Positions 37,715 through 47,068 of a stretch of 64,000 nt of DNA are shown piece after piece. The number at the start of each line of letters is the position of its first letter. Within the stretch, counting starts at the first letter, position 1. The stretch is from Prolixibacteraceae bacterium (lineage in GTDB: Bacteria; Bacteroidota; Bacteroidia; Bacteroidales; Prolixibacteraceae): assembly GCA_030602265.1 (NCBI GenBank), contig JAUWAB010000010.1, positions 20,065 through 84,064 of the forward strand, in the 5' to 3' direction. The position numbers and the translations under genes are program-made. The notes under the pieces were generated by a model, which was not told the origin of the DNA, did no database searches, and was given only the letters and a program-made list of their open reading frames with translations.

Positions 37715-39028
37715 CTATATATAATCCAGAATCTGCCCGGAAATCTGTTTCAGGGAAATTTCTGCCACTTTGGTCTGGTATTTAACAGAGATCAGGCGTT
37801 CCTCAGCATCGAGCAGGCTCTTCTGGACCTCACGGAGTTCGAGGCCTGCCAGGTTCCCAAGCTTATATCGTTCCAGCGCAATTTCCAGGTTCTCACGGGC
37901 AACCTCAAGATTTTGCTCCTCAAGTCTCAGCAGGCGGATATTATTCTGGTACGCATAATAAATCGTCAGCAGGTCAGCCTTGATGGCCTGTTCCACCTCC
38001 TGATACTGGACCCTTCGGTTCTCCACCTCAATAAGGGCATTGGTTTTCTCCCTTCTCCGGTTATATCCGTCGAAGATATCCATGCCGATGGTCAGTCCGT
38101 AGTTCATCCCCCTGACATGCTGATTGCTGGTATTTCCGGTTCCGAATCCGCTGTAGTTATAGGTATAACCCGAAGAAAGCGTCATATAGGGATAAGACCG
38201 CGATTCGATGATTTTGTGGTCCAGTTCGGAAATAACCTGATTTTTTGAGGCAATCTGCAAACTGGTATTAAAGTTAAGGGTCTGATCGAGCAATTCCTCG
38301 TATACCAGGTTCTCATCGATCCGGATCAGGGTGTCCTGAAGGATAAAACTGACGCCAACATCTTCAGCAGCCATGAGCTCGTTCAGTCGGATCTGCGATG
38401 CGCGCAGAACCTCATTCTGACGGGCATACCTGGAACTGTCTGCATTCAGATAGACAAGCGACTGAAGGAGTTGCAGCTTGGAGGCCGCTCCCAGCAGATA
38501 GCGCTGTTCATCAATCCTCACCCGCTCTTTCGAAAGGGAAACCGCATAAGCGAGGTTTTTATAAAGCGTAAGTTGCTGGATATAATAGTTATACTCGGCA
38601 ACAATTCCTGAAACCAGGTTTTCCACCGACATCTGGGTATTGAGGTCCCCCATCCTCTTCAGCTCACCCAGTTTCTCATAGGTTGTCTGAACCTGATATC
38701 CCCGGAATATGGTCATACCAAGATTGATACCGGCAGACCCTGATGTATTGTGAATGTTTGAAGACAGGTTACTGCCTCCTTCGCGCAGGTTCTGGGTGGT
38801 ACTGTTTACTGTACCCCCAAACCGGTTGGTAGTCGTTATAACGGGAAGCATACCCGCATTTCCCCTGGAAAGATTGTTCGCAGCAATATCTTCCCTGTTG
38901 CGGATCACCTGGATGGAATAATTGCGCTCCAGCCCGGTGGCGATACACCTGCTAAGGTCATATACCTCCTGAGCTTCCGCCTTAACAAACAAGGATATCA
39001 GCAAAAGGAACAAAATCTGAAGTCTCAT
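37715..39028 (-). CDS. TolC-family outer membrane efflux protein
   Basis: Outer membrane channel of the tripartite efflux pump encoded by this operon. The ATG at 39028 gives a proper signal peptide (LQILFLLLISLFVKAEAQ) and directly follows the TAG of the RND gene; the ORF extends upstream into that gene without purpose. The 438-residue mature-type chain has two repeats of the outer membrane efflux domain with long alpha-helical hairpins (LEVARENLEIALERYKLGN, KSLLDAEERLISVKYQTKVA). Third gene of the operon MFP-RND-TolC. Confidence 0.93.
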   Translation of the reverse strand: MRLQILFLLLISLFVKAEAQEVYDLSRCIATGLERNYSIQVIRNREDIAANNLSRGNAGMLPVITTTNRFGGTVNSTTQNLREGGSNLSSNIHNTSGSAGINLGMTIFRGYQVQTTYEKLGELKRMGDLNTQMSVENLVSGIVAEYNYYIQQLTLYKNLAYAVSLSKERVRIDEQRYLLGAASKLQLLQSLVYLNADSSRYARQNEVLRASQIRLNELMAAEDVGVSFILQDTLIRIDENLVYEELLDQTLNFNTSLQIASKNQVISELDHKIIESRSYPYMTLSSGYTYNYSGFGTGNTSNQHVRGMNYGLTIGMDIFDGYNRRREKTNALIEVENRRVQYQEVEQAIKADLLTIYYAYQNNIRLLRLEEQNLEVARENLEIALERYKLGNLAGLELREVQKSLLDAEERLISVKYQTKVAEISLKQISGQILDYI

Positions 39029-39029
39029 A

Positions 39030-42000
39030 CTAATTGCTTTTCTCGGATTCAACGGGTTCAACATGTGATTCGGTAATAATTTTGGTCTCACTGGAAACCG
39101 ACATATAAATGGCCGGTACGACATACAAGGTCAGGAAGGTAGAGATGGTCAGCCCGCCCACAACGGCAACCCCCATGGCTACCCGGCTCTGGGCGCCTTC
39201 TCCCCAGCCTAATGCCAATGGGAGAACACCGAGGATCGTAGACAAACTGGTCATCAGGATCGGTCTGAAACGGGCCGCCGAGGCATACCGGATGGCATCT
39301 CCCTTCGAATATCCGGCATTTTTACGCTGGTTGGCAAATTCCACGATCAGAATTCCGTTTTTCGATACCAGTCCGATCAGCATGATGATACCAATCTGAC
39401 TGAAAATATTCATGGTAATATTGAAGTACCACATAAATAACAGGGCACCCGTCAAGGCAAGCGGTACGGTCATCATCACAATGATCGGATCCTTGAAACT
39501 TTCAAATTGTGCCGAAAGCACCAGGAAGATCAGTACGATAGCCAGGAGGAAGGCAAACATCAGACTGGAGGAACTTTCCATAAAGTCCTTGGAGTCACCC
39601 GCAAGCGCTGTTCTGAACGAGTCGTCAAGCACTTTTTGGGCGATCAGGTCCATTTCTTCCAGGCCCTGACTGATGGTTTTGCCCTCAGCGAGGCCCGATG
39701 AGATGGTTGCTGCCACAAAACGGTTATAACGGTAAAGCTGTGGTGGAGCGGTAGATTCCTGAAGTTCCACAAAATTGTCGAGCTGTACCATTTGCCCGAA
39801 ATTATTCCTGACATACAATGATTTCAGGTCGAGGGGTTTATTGCGGTCATCCCGGGCAAGCTCACCCAGGATCTGGTATTGTTTACCGTTCATAATAAAA
39901 TAGCCGAATCGTTGTCCACTGAGTGCTAACTGCAGTGTCTGACCAATATTCTGTGTGGAAACGCCCAGCAGGTTGGCTTTGTCGCGGTTAATCACAATCT
40001 GAAGTTCAGGTTTGGTAAACTTGAGGTTGACGTCGGCCATAACGAAGGTTGGATTACTGTTTACCTCGGCCATAAATTCGGGCAGGATTTCCCGGAGTTT
40101 CTCAATGTTGGGAGCCTGCAATACATACTGTATGGGCAGTCCGGCACGTCGTCCGCCAAAGGTTGACTGCTGGATCACATTGGCCCGGGCGCGGGTTTTC
40201 TTTCGCAACTCCGCAGTCAGCTGATTGGCGATCTCCTGCTGGCTGCGTTGCCGCTGAGCAGGGTCGACCAGCAATACACGCACGAAACCACCTCCTCCGC
40301 GGATCATGGAAGTAACCTTATCATACTCCGGGATGGTCCGCTCCACCAGCTCGGCAATTTCTTCTATGTAGCTCAGGGTAAACTCATAAGTCGCCCCTTC
40401 CTGGGTGGTAATGTTGACATTAAGCTGGGACCGGTCTTCCAGTGGGGCCATTTCCGCCGGAATTACTCTCCAAAGGGTGTAAATCAATACAAAGGAAACA
40501 CCTAAAATCGCCAGGGCAATAAACCTGGTTTTTAAAAAGCTGTCGAGTGAATTCTGATAGATATTATTGATGGCTACAAAAAACTTCTCGGTGAAATTAT
40601 AAGCCTTACTCCTTTTATGCCTGGTCTTCAGCAACTTGGTAGAGAGCATAGGCGTAAAGGTCAGGGCCACAAAAGAAGAAATGGCCACCGCACCGGCGAT
40701 AACAATACTGAATTCCCGGAAAAGCCGTCCGGTCATCCCCTCCAGGAAAACAATCGGGAAAAACACGGCCACCAGGGTGATGGTCGTGGAGATGATGGCA
40801 AAGAATATTTCATCTGATCCCTTAAGACCGGCCTCCAGAGGCGTCATCCCCTGTTCAATTTTCACATAGATATTCTCCATCATCACAATGGCATCGTCAA
40901 CCACCAGACCGATGGAGAGCACAATGGCCAATAGTGTCAGTACGTTAATGGTAAAGCCTGCAATATACATGACAAAGAAGGAACCTACCAGGGAAACCGG
41001 GATAACCAGGATCGGAATTATGGTGGTCCTCCAGTCACGCAGGAAAAAGAAGATAATGATAACCACCAGGAAAAAGGCCAGATAAATGGTACTCTGCACC
41101 TCCTTGATGGAGGAACGGATATAAGAGGTATTGTCGAATCCGATATCAACCATCACATCATCCGGAAGGTCTTTCTCTATAAATTCCAACCTGCGGTAGA
41201 CCTCATCCACGATGTCGATATGATTGGCACCAGGCTGTGGGATCAAAACAGTAGAAACCATGGGAATCCCGTTCATCTTGGCAATACCGCGCAGATCCTG
41301 AGGCCCAAGCTCTGCCCGGCCAATATCCCTGACCCTGACAATCTGGTCGCCCGTTTGTCTCAGTATAAGACTGTTGAATTCTTCAGGAGTAGTCATCAGT
41401 CCAAGCGCCCGGATGGTCAGTTCGGTGGCTGTCCCTTCAATACTTCCTGCCGGAAGTTCCACGTTTTCACGCAGGATCGCATTCCGAACATCCAGAGGAG
41501 TCATCTGGTAACCAGCCAGTTTGGCCGGATCAAGCCATATACGCATGGCATAGCGCTTTTCACCCCAGATCATCACTGCACTAACGCCGGAGATGGTCTG
41601 CAACTGTTCCTTAAAGGTAAGATCAGCTATTTCGGATAATTCAAGAAGCGTTCTTTTCGGACTTTTAACAGCGATCATCATAATCGGGCTGGCATCTGCA
41701 TCGGCCTTCGAAACCGTCGGCGGGTCACAGTCGCGCGGCAGAAACCGCTGTGCCTGGGATACCTTGTCACGAACATCGTTGGCTGCCGTCTCCATATCGA
41801 CCGACAACTCAAACTCCACCGTGATGCTGCTTCGTCCCTGGCTGCTCCGGCTGGTAAGCGTCCGGATGCCGGGAATTCCGTTGATGGACTGTTCCAGAGG
41901 TTCTGTGATTTGTGTCTCGATTACGTCGGAATTGGCTCCCGGATAGGAAGTATCCACAGAAATGATGGGTGGGTCAACACTGGGGAATTCCCTGATCCCC

Positions 42001-42095
42001 AGATAGGTCATCCCGATCCCCCCAAACAGGAGGATAACCAGGGAGAAAACCGTGGCCAGAACAGGTCGTTTTATACTTACGGATGAAAGACTCAT
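39030..42095 (-). CDS. RND efflux pump inner membrane transporter (AcrB/MexB type)
   Basis: Proton-driven multidrug-type exporter of 1021 residues. The N-terminus MSLSSVSIKRPVLATVFSLV is the standard first helix. Twelve transmembrane helices and two large periplasmic loops follow. The HAE-type proton relay region includes LSIGLVVDDAIVMMENIYV with the paired Asp residues, and GIIMLIGLVSKNGILIVEFAN near the end. Overlaps the MFP gene by 4 nt (ATGA) and ends one nt before the TolC ATG. Substrate range cannot be read from sequence. Confidence 0.96.
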   Translation of the reverse strand: MSLSSVSIKRPVLATVFSLVILLFGGIGMTYLGIREFPSVDPPIISVDTSYPGANSDVIETQITEPLEQSINGIPGIRTLTSRSSQGRSSITVEFELSVDMETAANDVRDKVSQAQRFLPRDCDPPTVSKADADASPIMMIAVKSPKRTLLELSEIADLTFKEQLQTISGVSAVMIWGEKRYAMRIWLDPAKLAGYQMTPLDVRNAILRENVELPAGSIEGTATELTIRALGLMTTPEEFNSLILRQTGDQIVRVRDIGRAELGPQDLRGIAKMNGIPMVSTVLIPQPGANHIDIVDEVYRRLEFIEKDLPDDVMVDIGFDNTSYIRSSIKEVQSTIYLAFFLVVIIIFFFLRDWRTTIIPILVIPVSLVGSFFVMYIAGFTINVLTLLAIVLSIGLVVDDAIVMMENIYVKIEQGMTPLEAGLKGSDEIFFAIISTTITLVAVFFPIVFLEGMTGRLFREFSIVIAGAVAISSFVALTFTPMLSTKLLKTRHKRSKAYNFTEKFFVAINNIYQNSLDSFLKTRFIALAILGVSFVLIYTLWRVIPAEMAPLEDRSQLNVNITTQEGATYEFTLSYIEEIAELVERTIPEYDKVTSMIRGGGGFVRVLLVDPAQRQRSQQEIANQLTAELRKKTRARANVIQQSTFGGRRAGLPIQYVLQAPNIEKLREILPEFMAEVNSNPTFVMADVNLKFTKPELQIVINRDKANLLGVSTQNIGQTLQLALSGQRFGYFIMNGKQYQILGELARDDRNKPLDLKSLYVRNNFGQMVQLDNFVELQESTAPPQLYRYNRFVAATISSGLAEGKTISQGLEEMDLIAQKVLDDSFRTALAGDSKDFMESSSSLMFAFLLAIVLIFLVLSAQFESFKDPIIVMMTVPLALTGALLFMWYFNITMNIFSQIGIIMLIGLVSKNGILIVEFANQRKNAGYSKGDAIRYASAARFRPILMTSLSTILGVLPLALGWGEGAQSRVAMGVAVVGGLTISTFLTLYVVPAIYMSVSSETKIITESHVEPVESEKSN

Positions 42096-43225
42096 TGCAT
42101 TCTGTTTTCAATGTTCTGATTGGTAACCAGGGTATCCAGCTGAACCGGTATTCCCTGCCTTAACTGCAAAATGGCGGTAGTAAGGAGTGTATCCCCGAAT
42201 TCAAGGCCCTCCCGGATCTGAATCTGTGATTCAGTCCTGAGGCCAATTTTTACCAGACGTTCTTCTGCCTTGCCATTTGAATAGACAAAAACTTTCTCAC
42301 CCGACATTTCCGGAATGACTGCCTCTGAAGGAATGGAAACTGCATTTTCTATCTGAGACAACAACAACCGTACACTGGCAAACCGGCCTGGTTTCAGCTC
42401 CTCATTGGTATTCGGATAAAGTGCCCGGGCTATAATGGTACGGGTATTTATATCAACTTTGGGATCAATGGCATATACATTGGCCGTAAAGGTTTTCGGT
42501 ATTCCGTCGATAACGAAGGTGATAGGGTATCCGGTGGTAATTTCACCGGCGTATCTTTCGGGAACGGAGAATTCGATTTTGAGCGGACTGATTTTGACCA
42601 GCCTGACAATTTTGGTCTGGGTAGTGGCGAAAGCCCCCTCGCTGATCATCCGCAGACCGACAATCCCATCGAAAGGAGCCCGAAGTTCTGTCTCCGAAAT
42701 CCTGGCCTGAATCAGCAGGATATCAGCCTCTAACGACTGCAGTTCGGTGGCTACCTGGTCATAACTCTCACGGCTGATGGCATCCCGGTCCAGTAACTGC
42801 CGCTGACGGAATTCCCTCTCCTCCGTCAGTTTTTTCTGGGCCTGTAGCTTGAGCAACTGTGCCTGGAGTGGCCGGTCATTTATTTTAGCCAAAAGGTCAC
42901 CCTTTTTTACCCGGGTTCCTTCGTTAAAATATATGCCTATTACTTTCCCGGAGGTCTCAAATGCAAGTTCTACTTCCTCATCAGGAATAAGAGATCCTGT
43001 GCTGTAGATCAGTTCATTCATCCGGGTAGGTACAATTACATAACCACTGGCATAAAGTGCCTGACCACCCCCGCGCAAACCCTGCCCCCTCATGGGAGGC
43101 CCTGCCTCAGTCTGCGGCTTATTCATTAAAGGTTTAAGCTTGGGATACAGGATAATCCCAAGAACAACAATAATCAGAACCACCGTAATGGCTATTCTGA
43201 TTAACTTTTTACTACTCAATGCCAT
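42092..43225 (-). CDS. RND efflux periplasmic adaptor (membrane fusion protein)
   Basis: A 377-residue adaptor linking the RND pump to TolC. An N-terminal membrane anchor (KLIRIAITVVLIIVVLGIILY) is followed by the lipoyl/barrel-sandwich segment VELAFETSGKVIGIYFNEGTRVKKGDLLAKI. A helical hairpin and the second lipoyl half (RAPFDGIVGLRMISEGAF) complete it, then a beta barrel. First gene of the operon; a palindrome in its upstream region looks like an operator. Confidence 0.94.
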   Translation of the reverse strand: MALSSKKLIRIAITVVLIIVVLGIILYPKLKPLMNKPQTEAGPPMRGQGLRGGGQALYASGYVIVPTRMNELIYSTGSLIPDEEVELAFETSGKVIGIYFNEGTRVKKGDLLAKINDRPLQAQLLKLQAQKKLTEEREFRQRQLLDRDAISRESYDQVATELQSLEADILLIQARISETELRAPFDGIVGLRMISEGAFATTQTKIVRLVKISPLKIEFSVPERYAGEITTGYPITFVIDGIPKTFTANVYAIDPKVDINTRTIIARALYPNTNEELKPGRFASVRLLLSQIENAVSIPSEAVIPEMSGEKVFVYSNGKAEERLVKIGLRTESQIQIREGLEFGDTLLTTAILQLRQGIPVQLDTLVTNQNIENRMQ

Positions 43226-43265
43226 TGATTATTTTATTTTAAAAACCTAAAGGTATAATAAATGT

Positions 43266-43283
43266 TCAAACAGATTTGTTTGA
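43266..43283. promoter_or_regulatory. Operator-like palindrome upstream of the RND operon
   Basis: TCAAACA (43266-43272), GATT, TGTTTGA (43277-43283) is a perfect 7-bp inverted repeat about 40 nt before the MFP start codon. This is where a TetR-type repressor usually binds to control an RND operon. No TetR gene is in the window. The rest of 43226-43456 shows nothing else clear apart from a near -7 match TACCTTTA on the minus strand closer to the gene. Confidence 0.5.
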
Positions 43284-43456
43284 CTTATATTATGCCTGAA
43301 AGTTAAATGTAATCAACCATTTTTTATCGTCCCATTGTTTTAATCCCTGGCATTCAGTAAATAAGTAATGAATATTAGTGACAGCAGCTGGTCAGGGCAA
43401 AGAGGACTGACCCGGAAAACCAATGGCATTTCAGCGCATAACCGATGCCATAAGTG

Positions 43457-44668
43457 TTATTTACTCAGGGTAAATCCGGTACCTGCCGGCCTGAATACAG
43501 GTTCAACAATCAGGGTACGGGCGTCCTTTGTCAGGGTAATTTTCCAGAAATGATCTATGGTAACCGCCTCAGCAAGCCACCAGTAATCATCAGCATTCTT
43601 GGTTTCACGAACGGGTGCCCCCCATCCTCCGTCTCCCAGATAAACAATTCCGTTTTCATCGTCCTGCCGGTTGTTACGGATCGGGACAGTTTTTTTATAG
43701 GCGTGGTCATGGGCTTCAATGACCAGATCAACGTTGTGTTTTTCGAGTACAGGAATCCATTCATTTCTGATCTTCACCGGGATTTCCCCGTCAAAATCAC
43801 GTACACTTGGCCAGGCAGCCACATGGTATTGCACAAGCTTCCACCTGACATTCCTGTTCGTTTCCAGCTGTTGGTCAAGCCATCCGGTCTGCTCCGACAC
43901 ACTGGTGGCATGGTCGGTATCCAGGGTAACCAGTACCAGATCCTGTCCAAAATTCAGGGCATAATAATTACGTGGCTCCGGGACAATAAACCGGTTGAAA
44001 TAGAAAGGCGCCTTATCCCTGGTCTGATTGTAACCTCCGTCAATTTCATGATTGCCTATCGCCGGGACTACCGGGATCCTTCGGCCGTCGGCCGTGATCA
44101 TCTGTTCATGCCAGTCGTCGAACCATTCGTCCCATTGCTGTTCGCTGAGTGCAGTAGCGATAAAATCGCCGTCGAAAATCACGAAATCGGGATTCTGTCT
44201 GGCCGCCAGTTCGTTCATCTCCCTTCGGACTTCCCTTCTGGATCGGGAATCACCGCCGGCAAGAATGACCAGGTCACGCTTGCCCCTGGTGTCAGGGATG
44301 GTCGTGAAATGAAATTTATCCGGACTTTGGGGATGGTTGATCACCACGTAATAGCTGCGGTCCGGCTTAAGCCCGGTAAGCTCGGCGGTATGGATCCATC
44401 CGGAAGTTTCGTCAAATGTAAATGTCGTTGCCTGGACATATTTCCACTTCCGGGGTTTCGCATCAGGCGATTCTGCATACCTTAAAATATTGGACCCCAT
44501 CTGGCTGTCGGTACGCCAGGTGATGGTCATGGTCGTGGAAGGGTCATTCTGCCATGTCAGTACAACCTGACGGGGCTGCATGGCATCCATCGAATCCTGG
44601 GCCCAAAGCTCAAATCCGGATATTATTACCACAATGGATAATAAAATCCCCAAAATCATTCGTTTCAT
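43457..44668 (-). CDS. Exported purple-acid-phosphatase-like metallophosphoesterase
   Basis: A 403-residue exported protein. Starting at the ATG at 44668 gives a clean signal peptide (ILGILLSIVVIISGFELWAQ). A fibronectin-III-like N-terminal domain of the purple acid phosphatase kind (VVLTWQNDPSTTMTITWRTD) comes first. The calcineurin-type metallophosphoesterase domain follows, with GGDSRSRREV, FVIFDGDFIA, PAIGNHEIDGG and LVIEAHDHAYKK. These supply the Asp, Asn and His metal ligands; the first motif GDSR replaces the common GDxG. Likely a periplasmic phosphomonoesterase for phosphate scavenging. Stands alone on its strand. Confidence 0.9.
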   Translation of the reverse strand: MKRMILGILLSIVVIISGFELWAQDSMDAMQPRQVVLTWQNDPSTTMTITWRTDSQMGSNILRYAESPDAKPRKWKYVQATTFTFDETSGWIHTAELTGLKPDRSYYVVINHPQSPDKFHFTTIPDTRGKRDLVILAGGDSRSRREVRREMNELAARQNPDFVIFDGDFIATALSEQQWDEWFDDWHEQMITADGRRIPVVPAIGNHEIDGGYNQTRDKAPFYFNRFIVPEPRNYYALNFGQDLVLVTLDTDHATSVSEQTGWLDQQLETNRNVRWKLVQYHVAAWPSVRDFDGEIPVKIRNEWIPVLEKHNVDLVIEAHDHAYKKTVPIRNNRQDDENGIVYLGDGGWGAPVRETKNADDYWWLAEAVTIDHFWKITLTKDARTLIVEPVFRPAGTGFTLSK

Positions 44669-44772
44669 AGATATTTTTTTGAATTTTACCTCATCAACAG
44701 ATATCCTAAAAAACATCCGGTGAGAAGAATGGTTTGATGATGTGTAAAATAAAATAGCCAGCCTTTCCCGGT

Positions 44773-45411
44773 TTATATTGATATTCCCGTTAAGTAAGTA
44801 ACCAATAATGAGATCAGGACAAAAAGAAGTATAGAGATACCGGCAATTTTATTGAACCACCACAATACCCTGAGGTTAAACCGGTGCTTAAAAACATTGA
44901 CAAGGGCGGTAAGCATGAACCACCATCCGCAGGCTCCCAGAAACACACCGGTAACCAAAAACAGGTTTTGATAGGGATGATCGATGTTGAAACTCATTCC
45001 GGAGCTGGCAAAAAGAGCCAGGAATGCAAAAATGGCTATGGGATTGGTAAGGGTCAGAAAGAACGTGGATGTCAGATCCTGAAATGGTGAATATCCCTTC
45101 CTTTTGAATTTCTTGAAATCACTGACCGGGTTCTTGAAAAAAATGTACAGTCCAAGTGCCACTACCGCAGCGGATCCGACCACCTGGAAGGTGAGTTGGT
45201 ATACCCGGATAACCTCAATGATAAAGGTAAGACTGTAGCCGGCAACAACCGCATATACCAGGTCGGCCAGGGCAGAACCCAGGCCGGACATCAGGCCTGA
45301 GGCTTTTCCCTTGTTGACCGTTCTCTGGATGATCAGAATACCAATAGGCCCCACCGGCATAGCCACCAGGAAACCTATTACAATACCCGTTATCAGTAAA
45401 TCGAAAAACAT
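44773..45411 (-). CDS. LysE-family amino acid exporter
   Basis: A 212-residue inner membrane protein with six predicted helices. GFLVAMPVGPIGILIIQRTVNKG at the N-terminus is the LysE/RhtB signature, and LTLTNPIAIFAFLALFA corresponds to the second conserved region. Members export lysine, threonine, homoserine or other small solutes; the substrate here is open. Diverges from the next gene. Confidence 0.9.
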   Translation of the reverse strand: MFFDLLITGIVIGFLVAMPVGPIGILIIQRTVNKGKASGLMSGLGSALADLVYAVVAGYSLTFIIEVIRVYQLTFQVVGSAAVVALGLYIFFKNPVSDFKKFKRKGYSPFQDLTSTFFLTLTNPIAIFAFLALFASSGMSFNIDHPYQNLFLVTGVFLGACGWWFMLTALVNVFKHRFNLRVLWWFNKIAGISILLFVLISLLVTYLTGISI

Positions 45412-45499
45412 AGTTCAAAAATAATTTTTTTTGTTTCAAATACTCTAAATCCTCACCGGAATGGCTATTTTCGGGATTTATTTAAAATTTTCTGATGAT

Positions 45500-46033
45500 A
45501 TGGAAGAATTAACCGTAGGAACAAGGGTAGACCACCCAAGATATGGAGAAGGAATTATCAGTCGCGTCAATCTGGTTGCTTACGAGGTATTCTTTGCCCG
45601 TGGCGGTAAAGTTGAAATTACCAAACGCAGTAACGACCTGACTGTCATCGAACTAAAAGAGGAAACCCGCCCGAAGAACATGCTGACGCTCCAGGAAGTG
45701 GAGCAGGTTTTAGTGGATGTATTGGACCGCTTTAACGGCCTTTCGTATACATCACAATTGGGTGAGAAGTGGACCGGGGGCACGATGGACCTCAAGCCGG
45801 CCAATCCTGAGCTTAAATCAAAAGAGATCCCGATCGAGACCTTTTTTCACAAAATCGTAATGATCCGTGACCGGATGCGCGTACTTGAACAGAATATCAA
45901 TTCCCATCCGCGCCTGACAGACGAGGAGAAGGTCAACCTTCAGCAATATATTACCAGGGTATACGGATCGCTGACCACATTTAATATTCTGTTTGCCGAT
46001 AAGGAGGACTATTTTGTCGGGGCGAAATCGTAG
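45500..46033 (+). CDS. Conserved Bacteroidota protein of unknown function
   Basis: A 177-residue cytoplasmic protein without recognisable catalytic motif. The ATG at 45500 is chosen because MEELTVGTRVDHPRYGEGII reads as a compact N-terminal beta unit; the ORF starts 13 codons earlier with an unlikely hydrophobic stretch. The segment VDHPRYGEGIISRVN resembles the CarD/Tudor-like or UvrD C-terminal 'HPxFGxGxV' fold that contacts nucleic-acid enzymes. The second half is helical (IVMIRDRMRVLEQNINSH). The resemblance suggests interaction with RNA polymerase or a helicase, but that is only a fold guess. Confidence 0.75.
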   Translation: MEELTVGTRVDHPRYGEGIISRVNLVAYEVFFARGGKVEITKRSNDLTVIELKEETRPKNMLTLQEVEQVLVDVLDRFNGLSYTSQLGEKWTGGTMDLKPANPELKSKEIPIETFFHKIVMIRDRMRVLEQNINSHPRLTDEEKVNLQQYITRVYGSLTTFNILFADKEDYFVGAKS

Positions 46034-46052
46034 TTCATTTCTGTACCTATTG

Positions 46053-46083
46053 TGCTACCCACATGCAATCCCTCCGGGATTGA
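46053..46083 (+). repeat. REP-like element, copy B
   Basis: A 31-nt unit starting TGCTACCCACATG and ending CCTCCGGGATTGA, found again on the minus strand at 25003-25033 (28/31) and in diverged form at 25096-25126 (23/31). Sits in the 102-nt gap before the esterase gene. Confidence 0.6.
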
Positions 46084-46135
46084 ACGGGCAAGAGCAACGA
46101 AATGATAATAAATAACGCAGATAAAATACATTTAA

Positions 46136-47032
46136 ATGAAAACACTTATAACCCTGACTATGATGCTATTATCGATACCGGGCTGGTCACAGAACCATAC
46201 CCTGAAATTATGGCCGGGGGGTGCTCCAGACTCGAACGGCATTACCGTGCCCGAGGAGAAATTCGACGGGGTAAGGGTCAGAAACGTTTCCGATCCGGAG
46301 ATGTATGTATTTCTGCCCAAATCTGAAATCAACACCGGTGTGGCCGTCGTGATTTGTCCGGGCGGCGGCTATGGCATGCTGGCCATGGACCACGAGGGCT
46401 ATGACCTGGCCGTTTGGTTAGCCGAACGGGGTGTTGCCGGGATCGTACTGAAGTACAGGTTGCCAAACGGCCATCACCTGGTTCCGGCGGGAGACGCCCG
46501 CAGGGCACTCAGGATGGTAAGGGCCCACGCAAAGGAATGGGGAATCACCCCTGAGAAAGTGGGCATTGCCGGTTCTTCGGCGGGAGGCCATCTTGCTTCG
46601 ACAGTCGGGACCCGCTTCGATACGGGCAATCCGGAGGCGGCTGAGGTGATCGACAGGCAAAGCAGCCGACCCGATTTTATGCTCCTCCTCTACCCCGTTA
46701 TCACCTTTAAGGAAGAGTTTGGCCATATGGGATCCAGGAAAAACCTCATCGGGGAAACCAACGACTGGAAAATGATCAGTTTATACAGCAATGAGTTGCA
46801 TGTAACACCGGAAACACCTCCCACGTTTCTGGTTTTGGCTGACGACGACAAAGCGGTGGTCCCAAGAAATTCCGTGGAGTTTTATTCTGCATTGAAAGTC
46901 AACGGCGTACCGGCAGAGATGCATATTTTTCAGCAGGGAGGCCATGGCTTCGGTATGCGAAAAAACAATCTGCCGGCCGACCGGTGGCCCGAGCTGTTTA
47001 TGGACTGGCTGAAAGCGGTAAAATTCCTATAA
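46136..47032 (+). CDS. Exported alpha/beta hydrolase (acetyl-esterase-like)
   Basis: A 298-residue exported esterase. The signal peptide (LITLTMMLLSIPGWSQ) is followed by an alpha/beta hydrolase domain with the oxyanion segment VVICPGGGYGMLAMDHEG. The nucleophile elbow is GIAGSSAGGHLAS (G-S-S-A-G), the acid is LVLADDDKAVVP, and the His is QQGGHGFGM. This arrangement is typical of exported Bacteroidota acetyl-xylan or related carbohydrate esterases. A sulfatase gene converges on it, so both may serve glycan breakdown, though no glycoside hydrolase is adjacent. Confidence 0.9.
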   Translation: MKTLITLTMMLLSIPGWSQNHTLKLWPGGAPDSNGITVPEEKFDGVRVRNVSDPEMYVFLPKSEINTGVAVVICPGGGYGMLAMDHEGYDLAVWLAERGVAGIVLKYRLPNGHHLVPAGDARRALRMVRAHAKEWGITPEKVGIAGSSAGGHLASTVGTRFDTGNPEAAEVIDRQSSRPDFMLLLYPVITFKEEFGHMGSRKNLIGETNDWKMISLYSNELHVTPETPPTFLVLADDDKAVVPRNSVEFYSALKVNGVPAEMHIFQQGGHGFGMRKNNLPADRWPELFMDWLKAVKFL

Positions 47033-47068
47033 ATCTCAGCTGCTAATACCCTGCCGCATTCGCTTGTA

